This document shows, piece by piece, positions 1-18,117 of a DNA stretch of 64,000 nt. The translations under genes were made by a program, and so were the position numbers. The notes below the pieces were generated by a model. That model worked only from the letters and a program-made list of their open reading frames with translations, searched no databases and was not told the origin of the DNA. Source of the stretch: Sipunculus nudus (Eukaryota; Annelida; Sipuncula; Golfingiida; Sipunculidae); contig CM049316.1 of the NCBI GenBank assembly GCA_026874595.1, positions 37,061,695 to 37,125,694 on the forward strand, read 5' to 3'. Positions within the stretch are counted from its first letter, which is position 1; each line of letters starts with the position of its first letter.

Positions 1-1062
1 GAAAGAAGCAGGGTCCACTAGATTTAGATATTAACTGTCTACAGCACACTTCTGGCAGTGCACACATATACATATATACTCCCACATGGGTATTTAGTTA
101 AGCTATGTTAGCTTGAATCCTGTCATTCGTAACATATACTGTTTTATAGACAGCAGTCTTTTTCAGAGCGAAAATTATATAATGCTATTTATATATTTTT
201 CAGTATGTAATATTGACAGAACTGTTTGAGCTCTCAGGTAAAACAGGATGAAACGCATGCTGTAGGGCCTATTAATTTTGCAAATTGATATCGACCGATC
301 GTTCACGAGGATGTATTTTTTCCGAATCGCATACGGGTTTATTTAACTAAAACTGAAATTTTAGAGAATAAGTGCCCGTATAACCGTTTAATCCTTAACC
401 ACATTTTTTTAATCAAAGGCCATTTTCCTTCTCATTATGTTTTCCGCAAATTAAGACACCTGCGAAAATGGCGTGCTCGCAAAAATGTTTGGTATTACAG
501 AAATGAACACTTATCTGTTTATACTTTGCCGCTCACTGTATGCTTCTGTGCGAATTCAATTCCGAGAATGCCGCCTTTTAACTCACAATGTATTTTATAA
601 TAATTATGGACCCAATAACTGCCACAATCCATTCCACGTCTCGAAAAGACGGCTTTGACCTTGTCTCTCCAGTCAACATCATACATCAAATTAATTGTCG
701 TCTCGAATTATTTACGAGGTATGATGCTTCGAAATAATTTGCCCTGGTATTATGCTCAGTCAATTTTGAGGATGTTTTATCCAAAAAGAAACATACTTTA
801 TAAATCAGTATTTCAATAAACCTATAGGCGTTCCTAAGTGGTGTGACCCATAAAATAAAGTGAACAAATGATATTATCTTATGATCTTATAAAAACAGAA
901 TGATTTACCTGTCATTAAAAATTGTCAGGTTCATGCATGGTTTATAGATTAAACTTGAGGTATACTTGGCGGAATTTCAGTCTCTCCTGATGATATAAAT
1001 GATTTTTAAAGAAACTTGTGGGAACCTATGATATACTTGTCTGCTCTTATAAAGCCAATGCT
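1..1062. other. Unique AT-rich DNA, no gene seen
   Basis: I see no coding exon, RNA gene or recognisable transposon here. Short open frames (for example 473-658) have no family resemblance. The tract is ordinary AT-rich intergenic or intronic DNA. Confidence 0.6.
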
Positions 1063-1067
1063 TTAAT

Positions 1068-1102
<35 letters not shown>
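1063..1102. repeat. (TA)n-(TG)n compound microsatellite
   Basis: An alternating TA run passes directly into a TG run on the + strand. The same TA-then-TG arrangement recurs at 7237, 15005 and 49990. A short open frame reading through it codes only for Tyr-Ile and Cys-Val repeats and is not a gene. Confidence 0.9.
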
Positions 1103-1527
1103 CCGTTTGTTTAGTTTTTTTTGTCAGTGTTATACAGCAAATGCCTTTGGTAAATTCAAACACATATCTAATGCTTTATGTGTTTCAAATTAAAGTGATT
1201 GTCTCCGGTTTATTTATATTGCAACATTATTTCTCGATTCTTTGTCTTTACCTGAAATTGCATCTATTCAGTTTGAATTTTAAACGATTAACATAAAGGT
1301 ACTACAAGTAAATGATGTTTCGTAAATCATCATGTGTTAAAGTCACGATTAAAGGAATGTTTCAAATAATCACAAATGTTGTTTAAAAAATTGCATGATC
1401 TTATTTATTTTATTAATAACTTGCAGGGCACCGAGAAATAATATGAAACATCATATTTGGTCGTGTTTCAAGAACACAAATATTAGATCCTTCGACAGTT
1501 TGCAGAAAAGTTTCAAATCCATTTCTT

Positions 1528-1531
<4 letters not shown>

Positions 1532-1564
<33 letters not shown>
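1532..1564. repeat. (AT)n microsatellite
   Basis: About 16 uninterrupted AT units. Flanking sequence on both sides is unremarkable AT-rich DNA. Confidence 0.9.
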
Positions 1565-1567
<3 letters not shown>

Positions 1568-2223
1568 GATATATAAAAGGATGTTTTTACTATAATATGT
1601 CAATAATGTTACATGTCTGGCACTTAGATTGTCATGTTAGCCTACATTTTGGCAGTTTCGCTTGAGGATGAATGTATGGGTGTTTACGCCTGCAGCTGGA
1701 AAAATCGTCCGTTATTTTGATAAAAGCCAACCGCCTTCATACAATACGCCATTGCCTGCGGAGATGTGCAGGCAGAATGTGGTCGGCGTCAAAATAAAAG
1801 TTTTGTTCTCTTTCAAGCACCACAAAATCTGTCTTCTCCAAAATGTAGACTTAGTAGTCTGAATGAAGTTGAATTTACTGAGGGTATACATTTATCAATA
1901 TGAATAAATTCTGATGTATAGGTTTTGAAGTCAAAGTCCTTTTACGTTTAAAATAACATAAAAAATATTAAAACATAATTAAAAGAAAGATATTTATAAT
2001 CAAATGATATTTTCTTATTAGAAAAAGAAAGCCTTGTGCATTATTCTTGTCAGTCTAAGTCAGTTTCTATACATATTCATCATTATAATGTATTCATCAT
2101 TTAAAATCGCCAAAGTCAATTCAAAGTTGTATTTCCCAAAGTCCATGGTTAAAAAAATAATCATTGTTTTGAAATGACGTTTTGATTAAAATTTAACTCT
2201 TAAGTAGAGAATGATCTTATTAA

Positions 2224-2279
2224 AAGAGAGAGAGACAGAGAGACAGAGAGAGAGAGAGAGAAAGAAAGAAAGAAGAAGT
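2224..2279. repeat. (GA)n / (GAAA)n microsatellite
   Basis: GA dinucleotides with GACA interruptions give way to GAAA units at the right-hand end. Purine-rich on the + strand. Confidence 0.85.
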
Positions 2280-7333
<5,054 letters not shown>

Positions 7334-7719
7334 TTGTTGTGTAAACGTTCTTATTATTGTCCATTTCTCAAAAAATTTTGTTTAGTAATTGTAACTGTTA
7401 AATTTCGGCTTTATTTCCCCCTTTCAGAAAATAAACATAATTTTAAAAATGTTCATATTTAATAAATAGCTTAAACAACATACAAGACGTTTAGCCTCTA
7501 TGTAACACACAAACAACAACTGTAAATTTTCCGTTAGACCCGAACTACTGTTTAAACCTGTGAATGACCATGATCCTTGGCATTAATCTTTCACGAATTA
7601 ATGATGCTAAAATTAGTTCGATAATGTCCACAATTATACAGGCATTATGTCTGTGTATTTAATTACTATGAAGGTCTCAGGACTGTTAAAACATAGTTTC
7701 TGTTTTCCTTATAATTATA

Positions 7720-7733
7720 AATATATATATATA

Positions 7734-7800
<67 letters not shown>
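7720..7800. repeat. (AT)n microsatellite with one interruption
   Basis: About 80 bases of AT repeat with a single CTAT interruption near 7735. It lies only 390 bases from the preceding long TA array. Confidence 0.95.
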
Positions 7801-7803
<3 letters not shown>

Positions 7804-8580
7804 ACCTGTGTGCGGCAGGCAAGTGCAGTGATGCATGAGGGTCATTCCTCGTCACTTAGCTAATTAACATCTTAAGATGACAAGTTAATCAGATCATTGC
7901 GTTTCTTCGTACGTTAACACGGACGATGTTTGCGATCACATATCATACATAATGAACTCCTCGCCTTTGAAAGGCCGCGGTTTACACCTCAGTGACGTTT
8001 CGCCGAGATGATATGAAGCCCGAGCTCTAAATGTTGCTTACGACTGGAAATCCCCTTTAATGGTCCGCGAAAAGGTGGAGTTTTGTTAAGCACCGGAGGA
8101 GATACCCGGTCCAAAACCTCAATCGCGGCGAAACTTCAGAAATTGACAAGGGCATGATGATGCCCGCATCCCGAACAGACCTATCATAAAGACGATCATG
8201 GAAGTTTGAATCATTAATAAGATATCCGGAAAATAAGGCGCAATTCTCGGGGAAAGAATTATCTGGTAAAATAGTTTGGGATCATAACGTTTTAACTGTG
8301 CTGCATATTTCCAGACATATAATCTCACGACCCAGACGCTACGTCTTATTCTGTTGGCACACGGATTTTTGTCAGTTATTGCGGCATGCAACACAAAACT
8401 TGGAGGAAATAAATTGTCAGGTGTGCATAAATGTAATTTGATATGCCGTTGTACAATAAAAATATACATAAACGTTCCTGTTTCTTTTTTATTTACGATT
8501 TATTTAATATCATTTGAGACATAACGCTTCTTGTATGACTCAAAAGGACATCGATGTTGAAGCCCGCATAATGTCACATT
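7801..8580. other. Less AT-rich unique tract; one unrecognised minus-strand frame
   Basis: Visibly richer in G+C and CpG than the sequence around it. A 116-codon frame on the minus strand (8469 down to 8119) is the longest non-transposon frame in the first 12 kb. It shows no domain, signal peptide or family motif that I recognise, and I see no convincing splice context. I do not call it a gene. A conserved non-coding element is another possibility. Confidence 0.35.
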
Positions 8581-8630
8581 CCGGTTATTATCATAATTTA
8601 TGCATGCACCACCGACATGATAATAAGCGG
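8581..8630. repeat. Imperfect inverted repeat (hairpin-forming)
   Basis: A 13-base arm at 8581-8593 (ccggttattatca) pairs with tgataataagcgg at 8618-8630 with one mismatch. The 24-base loop contains an ATGCAT core. It precedes the decayed MITE at 8717. No function is implied by the sequence alone. Confidence 0.5.
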
Positions 8631-8716
8631 GCTTGACTGTATATAATTTCTGCTCTCGGACCATTGTCGTACATATTCTGAAACCTAAAAATAGTCTCCA
8701 TATTAAGGTACATGTA

Positions 8717-8905
8717 CAGTGAAACCTCTTTTTGTCGAACTCGCTTATGTCAAATAGCCTCCTTATTGCGAAGTTACAGACTCGATATTCCGGACAACTC
8801 TAGTTAAATTATTACCAAATAAAACCTGCTTGTGTCTCGGATCTCGGATGTGTCGAATGTATTTCTTAGGATCCTTTCGTCTTCGACACAACGATTTGTG
8901 GATTA
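8717..8905. mobile_element. Decayed pogo/Tc1-like MITE
   Basis: The left end reads TA-cagtgaaacctc, the same terminal pattern as the intact MITE at 42433. The interior has scattered tcgaac / gtcgaa words typical of degenerate copies. The right terminus is not cleanly recognisable, so the end is approximate. It has no coding capacity and would depend on a transposase elsewhere. Confidence 0.5.
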
Positions 8906-10489
8906 CTCTATTCTAGTGCTTTTTTATTAAAAAAAAATATTCATGTATTTTAACTATGAACAGTATTTCTCATCAATGAATAGTTGAAAACCTTTCTTGT
9001 AGAACGTATCAAATTGTATAAATACAATATCAATGGCCTATTTTATATATTTAAACACGGCCCTTTAATTGCGTACATAAAATCCCTAAAACTTTTTCAA
9101 GTTAACACCACAAATAAAAAGCATCTGGGTATTGTAACCAATTTTAAGCATAATTTCGCAGGTATTCTGTGTCTATATAGTGGTATAAATGAATTTTAGT
9201 TAAAAAATTAAATTGAATGAACGGATAATATATTTAAATACATTTAAATAAGGTGGATAATTAATATATATAAAATATATTTAAATTTTAATAAATTAAA
9301 ACAGTATAAGACATCCAAAGTTCCCATGTGATACAATGAACAGCATATGTTTTGCTTTGACAATATACACACGCGTCCCAAAGTAAGAGTTTGTAAAATA
9401 TTTTTAAAAATGAGACAATGGTTACACATGTTCATGAGACAGTTCTGCACTAAACCCCTCATGTGTATATACATGGTATGGTCTAGGGTTAGCTGAGTGC
9501 ACTGTCAAGCAGACGACACGTGATGTACATTTCAAACTTGATGCAGAGTGCGTAGGCAACATAAATAGGTCAAACATGTTCATGTGACGTCATAATCGAA
9601 CCACCTGTGCCTGAACCATGGTACAACAGACAGGATTATCTTTCAATCTTTAATAAACAAATTGAGGAATGTTGTTCAGAAAACTTACGAGGTATATATA
9701 TGCTAACAAATTTATCTTTTTCTCACGATTTCTTCACCTCATTTCAACTGAGGTGGGTTATTAAAGTGGCTGTTAGGCAGTTCACCCTTATTCCGGCCAG
9801 TAGAATGTCGTGATCGAGAAGTGATCGAAATTTATTTTGGTGAAATGACGTTGATTTTTTTTTCTAAATCATATATGAACAACCTTCAGAAAATATTATA
9901 TTATTATTAATATAACATTGAAAGATATAATAGTATGTATCTTATTCATTATTTACTTATATTATATATGCTTTATAATAATTCATATTTATTATATAAC
10001 ATTAAACTTCATTTTATATTCTTCAGATCATCAAAAATATTGCATATATATTTATTTATTGATGTAAAATTACTTTATTCAAAATCAATATTTTTCTAAG
10101 TAAGCAAAAAAGCTGTTAGGATCAAGTGAACTTTTAAGATGGTTAAAGAATCAGAAGCATCACTTCAGGCAAGACGAGTTAATTCCCAGTTACAAACATT
10201 ATGACGACTGTGGAGGGAACAGGTGCCTAAACGTGTCTCCTGTTTAGTTCTTGTGTAGACTAAAATACAGATATAACAAGGATCTGGGGTTGGAAAATAC
10301 GTACTCTGCATTGAATAGGCCTTTGTTCTCTAGAATACTGTATTTTCACTTATTTATAACTATATTCATATTTGGATATGTTTTCGTTATGTTTGGACCT
10401 ATGTATGTTCAACCGAGCGCAAAACCATCAATTTCAATTTTTTTTCCTTTTTTTCTTTTCTTTAAGTTTAATTCTGCCATTTCTGTTTT
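8906..10489. other. AT-rich tract without recognisable genes
   Basis: Very AT-rich, especially 9880-10080, which is almost entirely TA-rich runs. No exon, RNA gene or transposon terminus is recognised. The short frames on both strands are low-complexity. Confidence 0.5.
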
Positions 10490-10490
10490 C

Positions 10491-10660
10491 ATAGGCTGAA
10501 ATTAGGGCACAATATCAATCCTAGGCCACAGATATATATTTTTTTAATTTCACCTTATTCCCAAGACCGTACCCTCCGTAGCTGTTTGCCCATTATCGCT
10601 CAGTCACTCAGTATGTAGACCCGGTACTGGGCTGAACCTTGTGCAGTACACAGCAGCACA
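10491..10660 (+). repeat. Dispersed repeat family 2, copy 1
   Basis: Shares gggcacaatat and tcctaggccacag, in the same order and spacing, with 47710-47746. It shares ccttattcccaag and cattatcgctcag with 53355-53400. The three loci are in the same orientation. The family's class is unknown; it carries no frame of note. Confidence 0.65.
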
Positions 10661-11860
10661 TAAATATCTATTCAAGTATTGTTTCGAGAAAATGACAGCT
10701 CGCGTGGGCTGGAAAACATCATGCAATAGAGTATACAGTCACCCTGGGGGATCGTCTAGTACTTCCACATAACTTTGATCTAGATAGGTATAAACATAAA
10801 CCCTACAGGACTTCATGTTTGATCTTATGAACTTAAATATTCATATATTGTAAGCTTTGGCGGTAAACAACGCCTCAACCGACAGCACGGCCTTGCAACC
10901 TATTAATGCTTGTCAGAAAGTCAATAGCCCTCAAAGGGATAAACAAGCTCTGCTTACTTCTTTGACAGTGAATAATGTATAAATGTACCAAACAAAGAAA
11001 GTACTTAGTGAACGAGATATCAAAACAGTTTCTTCAATGAACCGCTGGTACAATGAGAGGAAAGTTTGACAAGGGACAATTTCCAATCCATTACATTACT
11101 TCTCCATCCGTGTTTTTGTTCAACAGACACCACATAACACTTTCGTCTTTGGGTTTCAATTAAATGATATAAAATAGTGGGTCTGAAGGCAATATTAAGT
11201 TTCCTATCTGATTTTACTGTTTGTTTTAAGCTTTGCGTAGCAAGTCTCTGGGTGCGTTGTCATTCTTTGTCATTTAAAGTATAGTGACAGTCTCAAAAAT
11301 ACGGAAATTGTCACACTGGATAGAATGATATGGATAGAGAGACATGATGAAATAATTTTAACGGTGCTGGTTAAAATAATATGAGAGCAATATCATTTAA
11401 TGTAGCAATATCATGTGGCTAATTATTGATCATTGATATATACCAACATCTTTGTTCGTTGAGAAAAGGTGTGGGGGAGGGGGAATAACTACCCCCAGAG
11501 ATAAACAATATTAAAATATTAAAAAAAAAACGTACGTTAAACCCTTTGAAGTTGTACAAAGGAATCTTGACGAGAGCTAAAAAAAGTCACCTTACCTTAA
11601 AAGCGCGATGGTAGTCCTTAAAGTAAGCAGACAAGAGAACAGAAACCAAGTCTTACTTAACACGCTGTCGTTAGGCTCAGACTGCTCGGTCTAGTTCTAT
11701 TCTTCAGACACTTGATCTGAGGTTGCTCAGGAGAGAGCGCCCACTCCGTAATCCCCGTTGAAAGCCCGTGTAAAATATTGATCACATTAAAATAGTACTG
11801 TCAAGGAAAAGCAAGGGACCGTCTGAGTTTTAAGTCGGGGATTGAGAAGGAAACAGTTTT
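10661..11860. other. Unique tract without recognisable genes
   Basis: Mixed-composition unique DNA with a short G-rich patch (11470-11482) and an A-run (11520-11530). I see no coding, RNA or transposon feature here. Confidence 0.5.
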
Positions 11861-11865
11861 AATGG

Positions 11866-12345
11866 AACATTCCCACTCCAGTTTATTTAATATCTTATTC
11901 CGGCCTTCTTTTTATATAAGTATATTTATTTTTATTCATTTATTTATTGATATATATAACTTAATATATTTGACTATATTTAGATCCATATTTTTCTTTC
12001 AGTCTTATATATTCATTTATATAACATTTCCTGTCTGTCTGTTGTTCCTTTTCTTTGTATAAGTATATATGTTTGTACATGTTATATATCTATAGTTATT
12101 GTATGATATATCCATTCATATATCAATACATTTACTTATATAAACATCGGTATCGTTCTTTCTTATTTATTCATTTAAAACATTCTATCTGTTCGTCTTT
12201 CGTTCTTTGTTTTTATATAAGTAGTTATATGTTATAGATGTTTATGTATACCTATATACAGAACGGTATCTTTCATTCTTTTATCTATTATATAACGTTT
12301 CCTTTTTATCTTTATTTATATATTTGTATATGTTTGTATATTATG
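11866..12345 (+). repeat. Decayed AT-rich long-period tandem repeat
   Basis: Similar blocks restart near 12019, 12173 and 12289 with words of the type tatataac.tttcct, followed about 40-60 bases later by ataagta.ttatatgtt. A fainter unit precedes 12019. Spacing is irregular (about 115-155 bases), so this is an old, degenerate array. The short open frames across it are Tyr/Ile/Phe-rich artefacts of the AT content. Confidence 0.5.
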
Positions 12346-12380
12346 CATGTATGTATGTATTAACATGCTTACCATCATGT

Positions 12381-12560
12381 GTTGTGACCGGAAGAATAAC
12401 ACATGTATCCGACTGCGAACAGAATTGACTGACACTGCTGATGCCATCAAGAACTTCGGTCTTCTTTGGGCATGTGAAGTGGCCAGACGACAAGACCACA
12501 GACTGACCATCAAGGAGACAGATTGGAAACTAAGGAACGAACAGGATTAAGCGGGTGTCA
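12381..12560 (+). pseudogene. Non-LTR retrotransposon RT C-terminal relic
   Basis: A frame running through this segment ends with a stretch resembling the conserved region downstream of the RT catalytic core in many invertebrate LINEs. That region is a Trp-Ala-Gly-His block, then Ala-Arg-Arg-x-Asp-x-Arg, then Thr-x-Lys-x-Thr-x-Trp. Here it reads WACEVARRQDHRLTIKETDW, so the Gly-His pair is lost, and a stop follows at about 12548. Only some 60 codons survive, with no catalytic motif. It is unrelated to the Tx1/L1-like LINE at 18613. It is a dead fragment; the clade cannot be fixed from so short a piece. Confidence 0.6.
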
Positions 12561-13780
12561 CTGCTGAGTGTCACTGTAATCTAGCCCTTGTTGACTGTCA
12601 GTCTTGCTAAGACATAGCAATATTAACATATGCTGTGGTATTTCCTCTGGCCGTCCGTAAGCAGCAAACAAATCGCGACTGCAAAAATCAAACGGAATCA
12701 TCACGCCACCATTAACCTTGAACATAGCATAGTATGGAATGCTTCCAATTATGAGTTACCTTTTAATATATCAGGTGTTCCTTACGTTTAAATTATTGGT
12801 ATATTTTAGTGGATAGGGGATTAATCAGAACACAAGTTATCAATGTCAAATTATGTAGGGCGATTGAAATACATAGACAAATTGAGCATAAGTATTAGCA
12901 AAACAGAAATATAAGATTACTAAACATTTGCAAAAAATGCAAAATAAAGAAAACATAAAACATAATGTAGCCTTTTTTATAGATTCTAAATAGGAAGATA
13001 AAAATAAATAGGGAATATTTGATTTCTGTAGGGATCACAAGAATATATGTATATATTGCATGTGCAAATATTAAGCTTTGCAATTTTGAAGTATGGTTGA
13101 AATAATAATTATTTAATTGTACATATTGTATTTGATGTTCTCGTGTAATAAAATGTATAAAACTTGCATTGTATGATTTTTGCGAAAGCAAGCGGTTAAA
13201 GAGTCTTTTTAGCTACTGTTTTTTTTGTGAGAGTTTGAACCAATTTTCCGGATTATATTCCCTTGTATCCCCTTTCCAAATGGACACCTTTTTTAATGTT
13301 TCCTCATAGATCTTCCTGGGACGGATCCCTCCTTTCACACAATCACCTAGGAAACCCAATATTGGGTCACCTATGCAAGAGTGACATGCATAGCAAGCAG
13401 TACAGGCATTACCTTCAATTTTATTTGAGCTTTTATTCTATTTCAATTATTGTGATAAAAAATAAGTTGTGACATAAGTGTGTCATATTAACAATTAACC
13501 TTTTTAATGAGAACCTTTGTAACAAATTTCAAATTGTTACATGTAACTTTTCTGGAGAACTAGATTGGCCAAGACAAGGACCTGATAAATAATAGGAATA
13601 CGGCTTAAATATGATCCCTTGGTTACATTGTTTGAACTTGCTTTAGAGAATCTTACTCAAATGGTGTTCAAGAGAAAGTTCGCTAGGTAGATCCCAGAAT
13701 TTAGATAACTGAGACCACCTTTTGGTTTTTCAATGCGCTTTTACGAGGACCTGTCTGGGTGCAGGCAAGAACTCTCAAAG
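12561..13780. other. Unique tract without recognisable genes
   Basis: No recognisable exon, RNA gene or repeat boundary. 12900-13190 is strongly AT-rich. The open frame at 13263-13472 has no family signature. Confidence 0.45.
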
Positions 13781-13786
13781 TCTTAC

Positions 13787-13840
13787 CGAGGGCAGATCTA
13801 GGATTCAGTAAAAGAAGTGGTTTGACCCAGGAAGATATAA
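13787..13840 (+). mobile_element. Decayed hAT-like terminus (CAGGGGCGGATC type)
   Basis: The sequence gagggcagatctaggatt is a degenerate form of the CAGGGGCGGATCyAGGA terminus also seen near 35698, 56626 and (inverted) 61960. The other end was not found, so only the end region is annotated. Confidence 0.35.
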
Positions 13841-15001
13841 GAAAACATTAAACAATTTGACAAAGAGTATAAAAAACAAAACATAAAAAATGTGAATGTC
13901 AAAGGATAAATTTTAGCAGCTAAGCGTTATCAACTATGGGTCATTTGTTTTTATGAATTGTTAATCTGTGGACTCTGGGAAAGTGTGATCACACTAAATA
14001 AATCGATCTATTTATCATGGGGTTATTATTACTAAGGGAGGCTGCGATTTTTATACTTCCCGATTGAGACCAAAAAAATTCTGCCCTGCAAACCTTCAGA
14101 CAACGAAAATTAGTATATAAACAATGCAAACCTTAATCTATTTCCTATGATAGCATGATGGATTCTTTGAGGGAACAAAGTAAATGGAAAAGTCAGCACG
14201 ATTACTGAAGCTTCATTAGTCATACCAAAAAAGCAGGAATAGCGGCTTCTCTCGAGAACAATTGGGAGGGTGGTTTGTCGATTCTCTTAATTTATGTGAC
14301 CCAGATAACTGTTCCGCTCAGCAAGGACACACTAAGTTGGTTCCTTTTTTCCTATAAGATTTTTTTTCTGATTAATTGAAGTATTGCGTGCTATGAAATA
14401 AAATCTTTTATCAATTTTCGTGCTGGGGCTGGTAATCTTTTCTCGTAATGACATTTTTGCCCTTTTGGGACGGCGCATTGTCGTCTGGCGTAGAATCAGA
14501 GAAACTGACGTGAGTGACACATTCTTGGGAACCATTAACACTCACAAAGACTGTATTTTTTATATTTTTCTGGTCTGATTCTACACATTAAGGCACATTA
14601 AGACATGCAAGGGTGTCCCTGTCTGAATTGTGGCCAGGTATTCGTTTCATGATATTGGCTGGCTTTGCGTTCTGCGTCAGGCCGCCTGTAACATTCGTTA
14701 AAAAATCCCCAGCTACGCTTTTATTTCTATTTTTATATCACGCCTTATATTACTATCTTATTTCATGTACATGTATTTGTTTAAAAAAAGACTCTGGTGT
14801 TTTTACGTCACTCAGACCATCAAAAGCAGAGAAAGCCTCACAATAAAATAAAAACTAATATATGTGTGAAAATGGTAATCAGCGCAATACAATGAATAAA
14901 GAATAATTGGAACAAACTTACTTCCCTTTACTCTGTTAACTAATATCTTGTTTTTCTGTTGATTTATAGTGTGGATGTAAGAAAAATTGTATTATTTATT
15001 T

Positions 15002-15004
<3 letters not shown>
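13841..15004. other. Unique tract without recognisable genes
   Basis: No gene or mobile element recognised. The short frames at 14332-14541 (-) and 14613-14846 (+) lack motifs or family resemblance. Confidence 0.45.

Positions 15005-15083
<79 letters not shown>
15005..15083. repeat. (TA)19-(TG)20 compound microsatellite
   Basis: About 19 TA units run directly into about 20 TG units. It has the same polarity as the arrays at 1063, 7237 and 49990. Confidence 0.95.
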
Positions 15084-15084
<1 letters not shown>

Positions 15085-15194
15085 AGCGTGCTATTTTTTT
15101 CCAGAACTATGGAAGTAATTCATATGAGCCAACCCCACCGATGCAATCATAGATTTACTTAAGATTGTCTTAACTATTTCGCTTTAACTCGCTT

Positions 15195-15475
<281 letters not shown>

Positions 15476-16020
15476 CTCTTCCAGTTTGGAACCAGCGGAA
15501 AGGACGGAACTTCTTGTCTTAACTCTCGAATTTCAAAATAAAAATTTATAAATACCGCGGAAACACCTTCTCTTTACAATTCAAAAGTACAAAATTATAC
15601 AAAACAATACTTATGACTTGCAACAATAACGCCCATATTCAGGTTTTTTGCCATGAAACAATACTTATCCATCATATGTGAACCGAGTTCATCATCCTCT
15701 ACTGACCATTCATACAAGAGTCATACTCTTGCTTAGCGTGTTCTCTCTCTATACCTCTTTGTTTCTTTGCCTGCATGTCTATTTGCCTGTCTTTCCGATT
15801 GCTCGCTATGCTCCCTCCATGTCTTTCCTTTCGTGTATTGGTCTCACCTCCTTTTTCTTTCTCTATTCCGTCAGTTTGCAAATGCCTCCCTACCCCCGCC
15901 TTTAATATCCTCCATTCATTCATTTATTAAAAAAAAGTGTGTTAACACATGTAACGAAAGGCACTTATGTGATACTAATCCGCAATGAAACTAACAAGGC
16001 TCTAGCATTTACAGAACACA
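15476..16020. other. Unique tract without recognisable genes
   Basis: Pyrimidine-rich in part (15740-15870). Overlapping frames on both strands here are by-products of that bias. Nothing else is recognised. Confidence 0.45.
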
Positions 16021-16024
16021 CACA

Positions 16025-16200
16025 ATCGTGAAATTTTCAGGGAATTTCGGGAACGGGCATAGGAAGAATCGATTAGATTTTGGTACCGACCCACCACGTG
16101 GTCCGCATTCAGGAATATTCCCCAAATGTATAATCTACTGTGGACAAATGATCTCGGGAATTTGGACTGAAAGAGTGAATGAAAACCCATGGCGGAGGCC
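16025..16200 (-). repeat. Dispersed repeat family 1, copy 1
   Basis: Read on the minus strand, this matches 25510-25740 and 42925-43135. Shared words occur in the same order: a ttgtgaatattcctt-type block, ccgga-ccatgtg, a block around aaatctaa-cgattcttc, then aaatg-cctgaaaa. The three copies are clearly homologous but diverged. The other two copies end near a cctc-tggcgga word, which suggests the 3' tail of a non-LTR element. That is an inference. Confidence 0.6.
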
Positions 16201-17385
16201 TGCATTCCTTAGAATGCAGATTTCTAGTTTAACATATTGATGACAACCCTTTTAATGATACCACAGATTTTCTTTGTTTCATTTATTCCTAGGTATGCAA
16301 TATAATGACACCGATATAAACCCACAGAAAAAAAACAGCAGCGGTTTTCTTTTACATCCCTTTTTTACCAACAGACACTCATTTACTAATTAACACATGC
16401 TCCAGGGATAGTACGGGGGCACAAAGGATACAGACCAATCACTGAAAATTAAAGATTTTCAGCGTTCAGATTGCATACAGAAGAAGAAAAGGAATAATAG
16501 AAACTTCCATGTGTTTACCTTTAACTAGTGTCACATTTTTTCCTGATTTTGACTAAGGACGTACCAGAGTTTTGTATAATGTATAATGTTTGGTGTATTT
16601 CTTGGAGAATGGTGCAAACCTCATTTGTCTCTTTCATATTTGTGGTTAAATCGGCATGAGCTATAACATGTTTTATATACAATTTTATTCTTGATCGTGA
16701 AGTTGCCAACAGATTAAAATTACATTCCATGAAAAATGCAAATATATGGTTTTATTTTCTCTGTTTGTGTACAAGACACACAAAATTAAATACAGAGCAG
16801 CAACTTATAATATAAATGATATATATATATATATATATACATATATACATTTACATAAATACCGACTAATTATATTACCCTCAACCACATGTCATGTGCT
16901 TTTTGCACATGTACCTAGTGGCATCGTTAAAAACATTTTTTTTTTTCATTTCCTCTTCACATACATATATTAACATTTTACAATTTATATATCTATATCA
17001 AATAACCAATATAAAATACATTTAAAAACACATATACTAGAATTTCCATGAGAACATGACTTAAATGTATTTTAATAAACTGATGGGAGTCGTGTTTCAA
17101 TAAATGCCCGATATAATTCTCTTCAAACCGGCTTAATAGATTCAGTCGTTCCATACTTGTCTTATGTTAGATCAGTTAGATTAATGCTCAACCAAACAAT
17201 ATAAAATCCTCTCCCTTTTCACAACTATATATTATGAGGAAAGAGATCATCACGTTATTGACTGGAGGAAAACCTGGACTTTCCATTCCGTGTCACTTCC
17301 TACAACCGATTCGGCAACGGAATAGACCAGAATACATTTTTGTACCTATTGGTATTAGGATTAGGACCTATATTGCTATGACACA
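16201..17385. other. AT-rich tract upstream of the gypsy element
   Basis: Contains a short (AT)n array at 16817-16840 and no recognisable gene. No 5' LTR matching the one at 21696 is present here, so the gypsy element that follows lacks its left half. Confidence 0.55.
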
Positions 17386-17883
17386 CAGAAAGACAGGGAT
17401 TAAGGAATCCACCTATTGCTGTTTGCTGTCAGAGAATCATTTCAAGAGTCCTTGGGTTTCAGTCCCTTTGAACTAGTTTTCGGACATGGACCGCGAACTG
17501 AACTTCAATTGAAACTGCTTAAAGAAAAACTCTTGTGTGAAAATCCTGATTCTCTTAGTTTACCGCAGTATGTCTCAGACTTTCGCACTAAACTACACAA
17601 TGCTTGTGAGATTGCAAAGTCAAATCTAAAATCTGCACAAAGTAAAATAAAAACAAAGTATGACAAACACACTGTAAGTAGGACGTTTGAGCCTGGTAAA
17701 AAGGTCCTTGCCTAACTTCCTATCCCTGGCAGACCTCTGCAAGTTAGGCATTTTGGTCCTTACATTTTTGACAAGAAAGTCAGTGATTTAAATTACATAC
17801 TGTTGACACCAGATAGGCGTAAGAAGAAACAACTGTTCCATGTTAACATGTTAAAACCATATTATGACAGAAATAGCACATAA
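17386..17883 (+). pseudogene. Integrase C-terminal region, gypsy/Gmr1-like
   Basis: In the intact element this part of integrase would sit after the catalytic core and help hold the cDNA during strand transfer. The frame shows the end of the core-domain helices (LLFAVRESFQESLGFSPFEL) and a basic helical stretch. A GPY/F-type module follows, with GPYIF and then LLTPDRRKKKQLFHVNML-KPYY. The DDE residues lie upstream and are not present. In-frame stops occur just before the GIHLLLF block (17401-17403) and at 17713-17715, each in place of a sense codon. It lies directly upstream of RT in the same orientation, which is what defines the unusual domain order. Confidence 0.85.
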
Positions 17884-18117
17884 TATGTGGTACATAATGA
17901 TACTGCTGTTAATTGTGAAAAACTGACCCTGACCGAGTTAAAGTAGATACTGATTGTAAGTGTGATGTTGACATTCAGTGTGGTATAGTACCATTAAAAA
18001 ACTCAGACGTGCTTAACAACCTGGATGCCAAACTGTCACCCCTTACCGCATAACAACAACAAGACCTCAAGAACCTGCTGAGGAATAATGAAGAATTTAT
18101 TTAGTGACATTCCAACG

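Noticed and set aside
8119-8469. 116-codon minus-strand frame
   Set aside because: No recognisable domain, no splice or promoter context. The length is possible by chance in a less AT-rich tract.
11866-12345. CRISPR-like array
   Set aside because: Units are degenerate and irregularly spaced, and the DNA is eukaryotic. It is an AT-rich tandem repeat.
17040-17385. A 5' LTR or gag upstream of the integrase
   Set aside because: No TGTTAC...GTAACA sequence, no match to the 21696 LTR and no gag-like motif.
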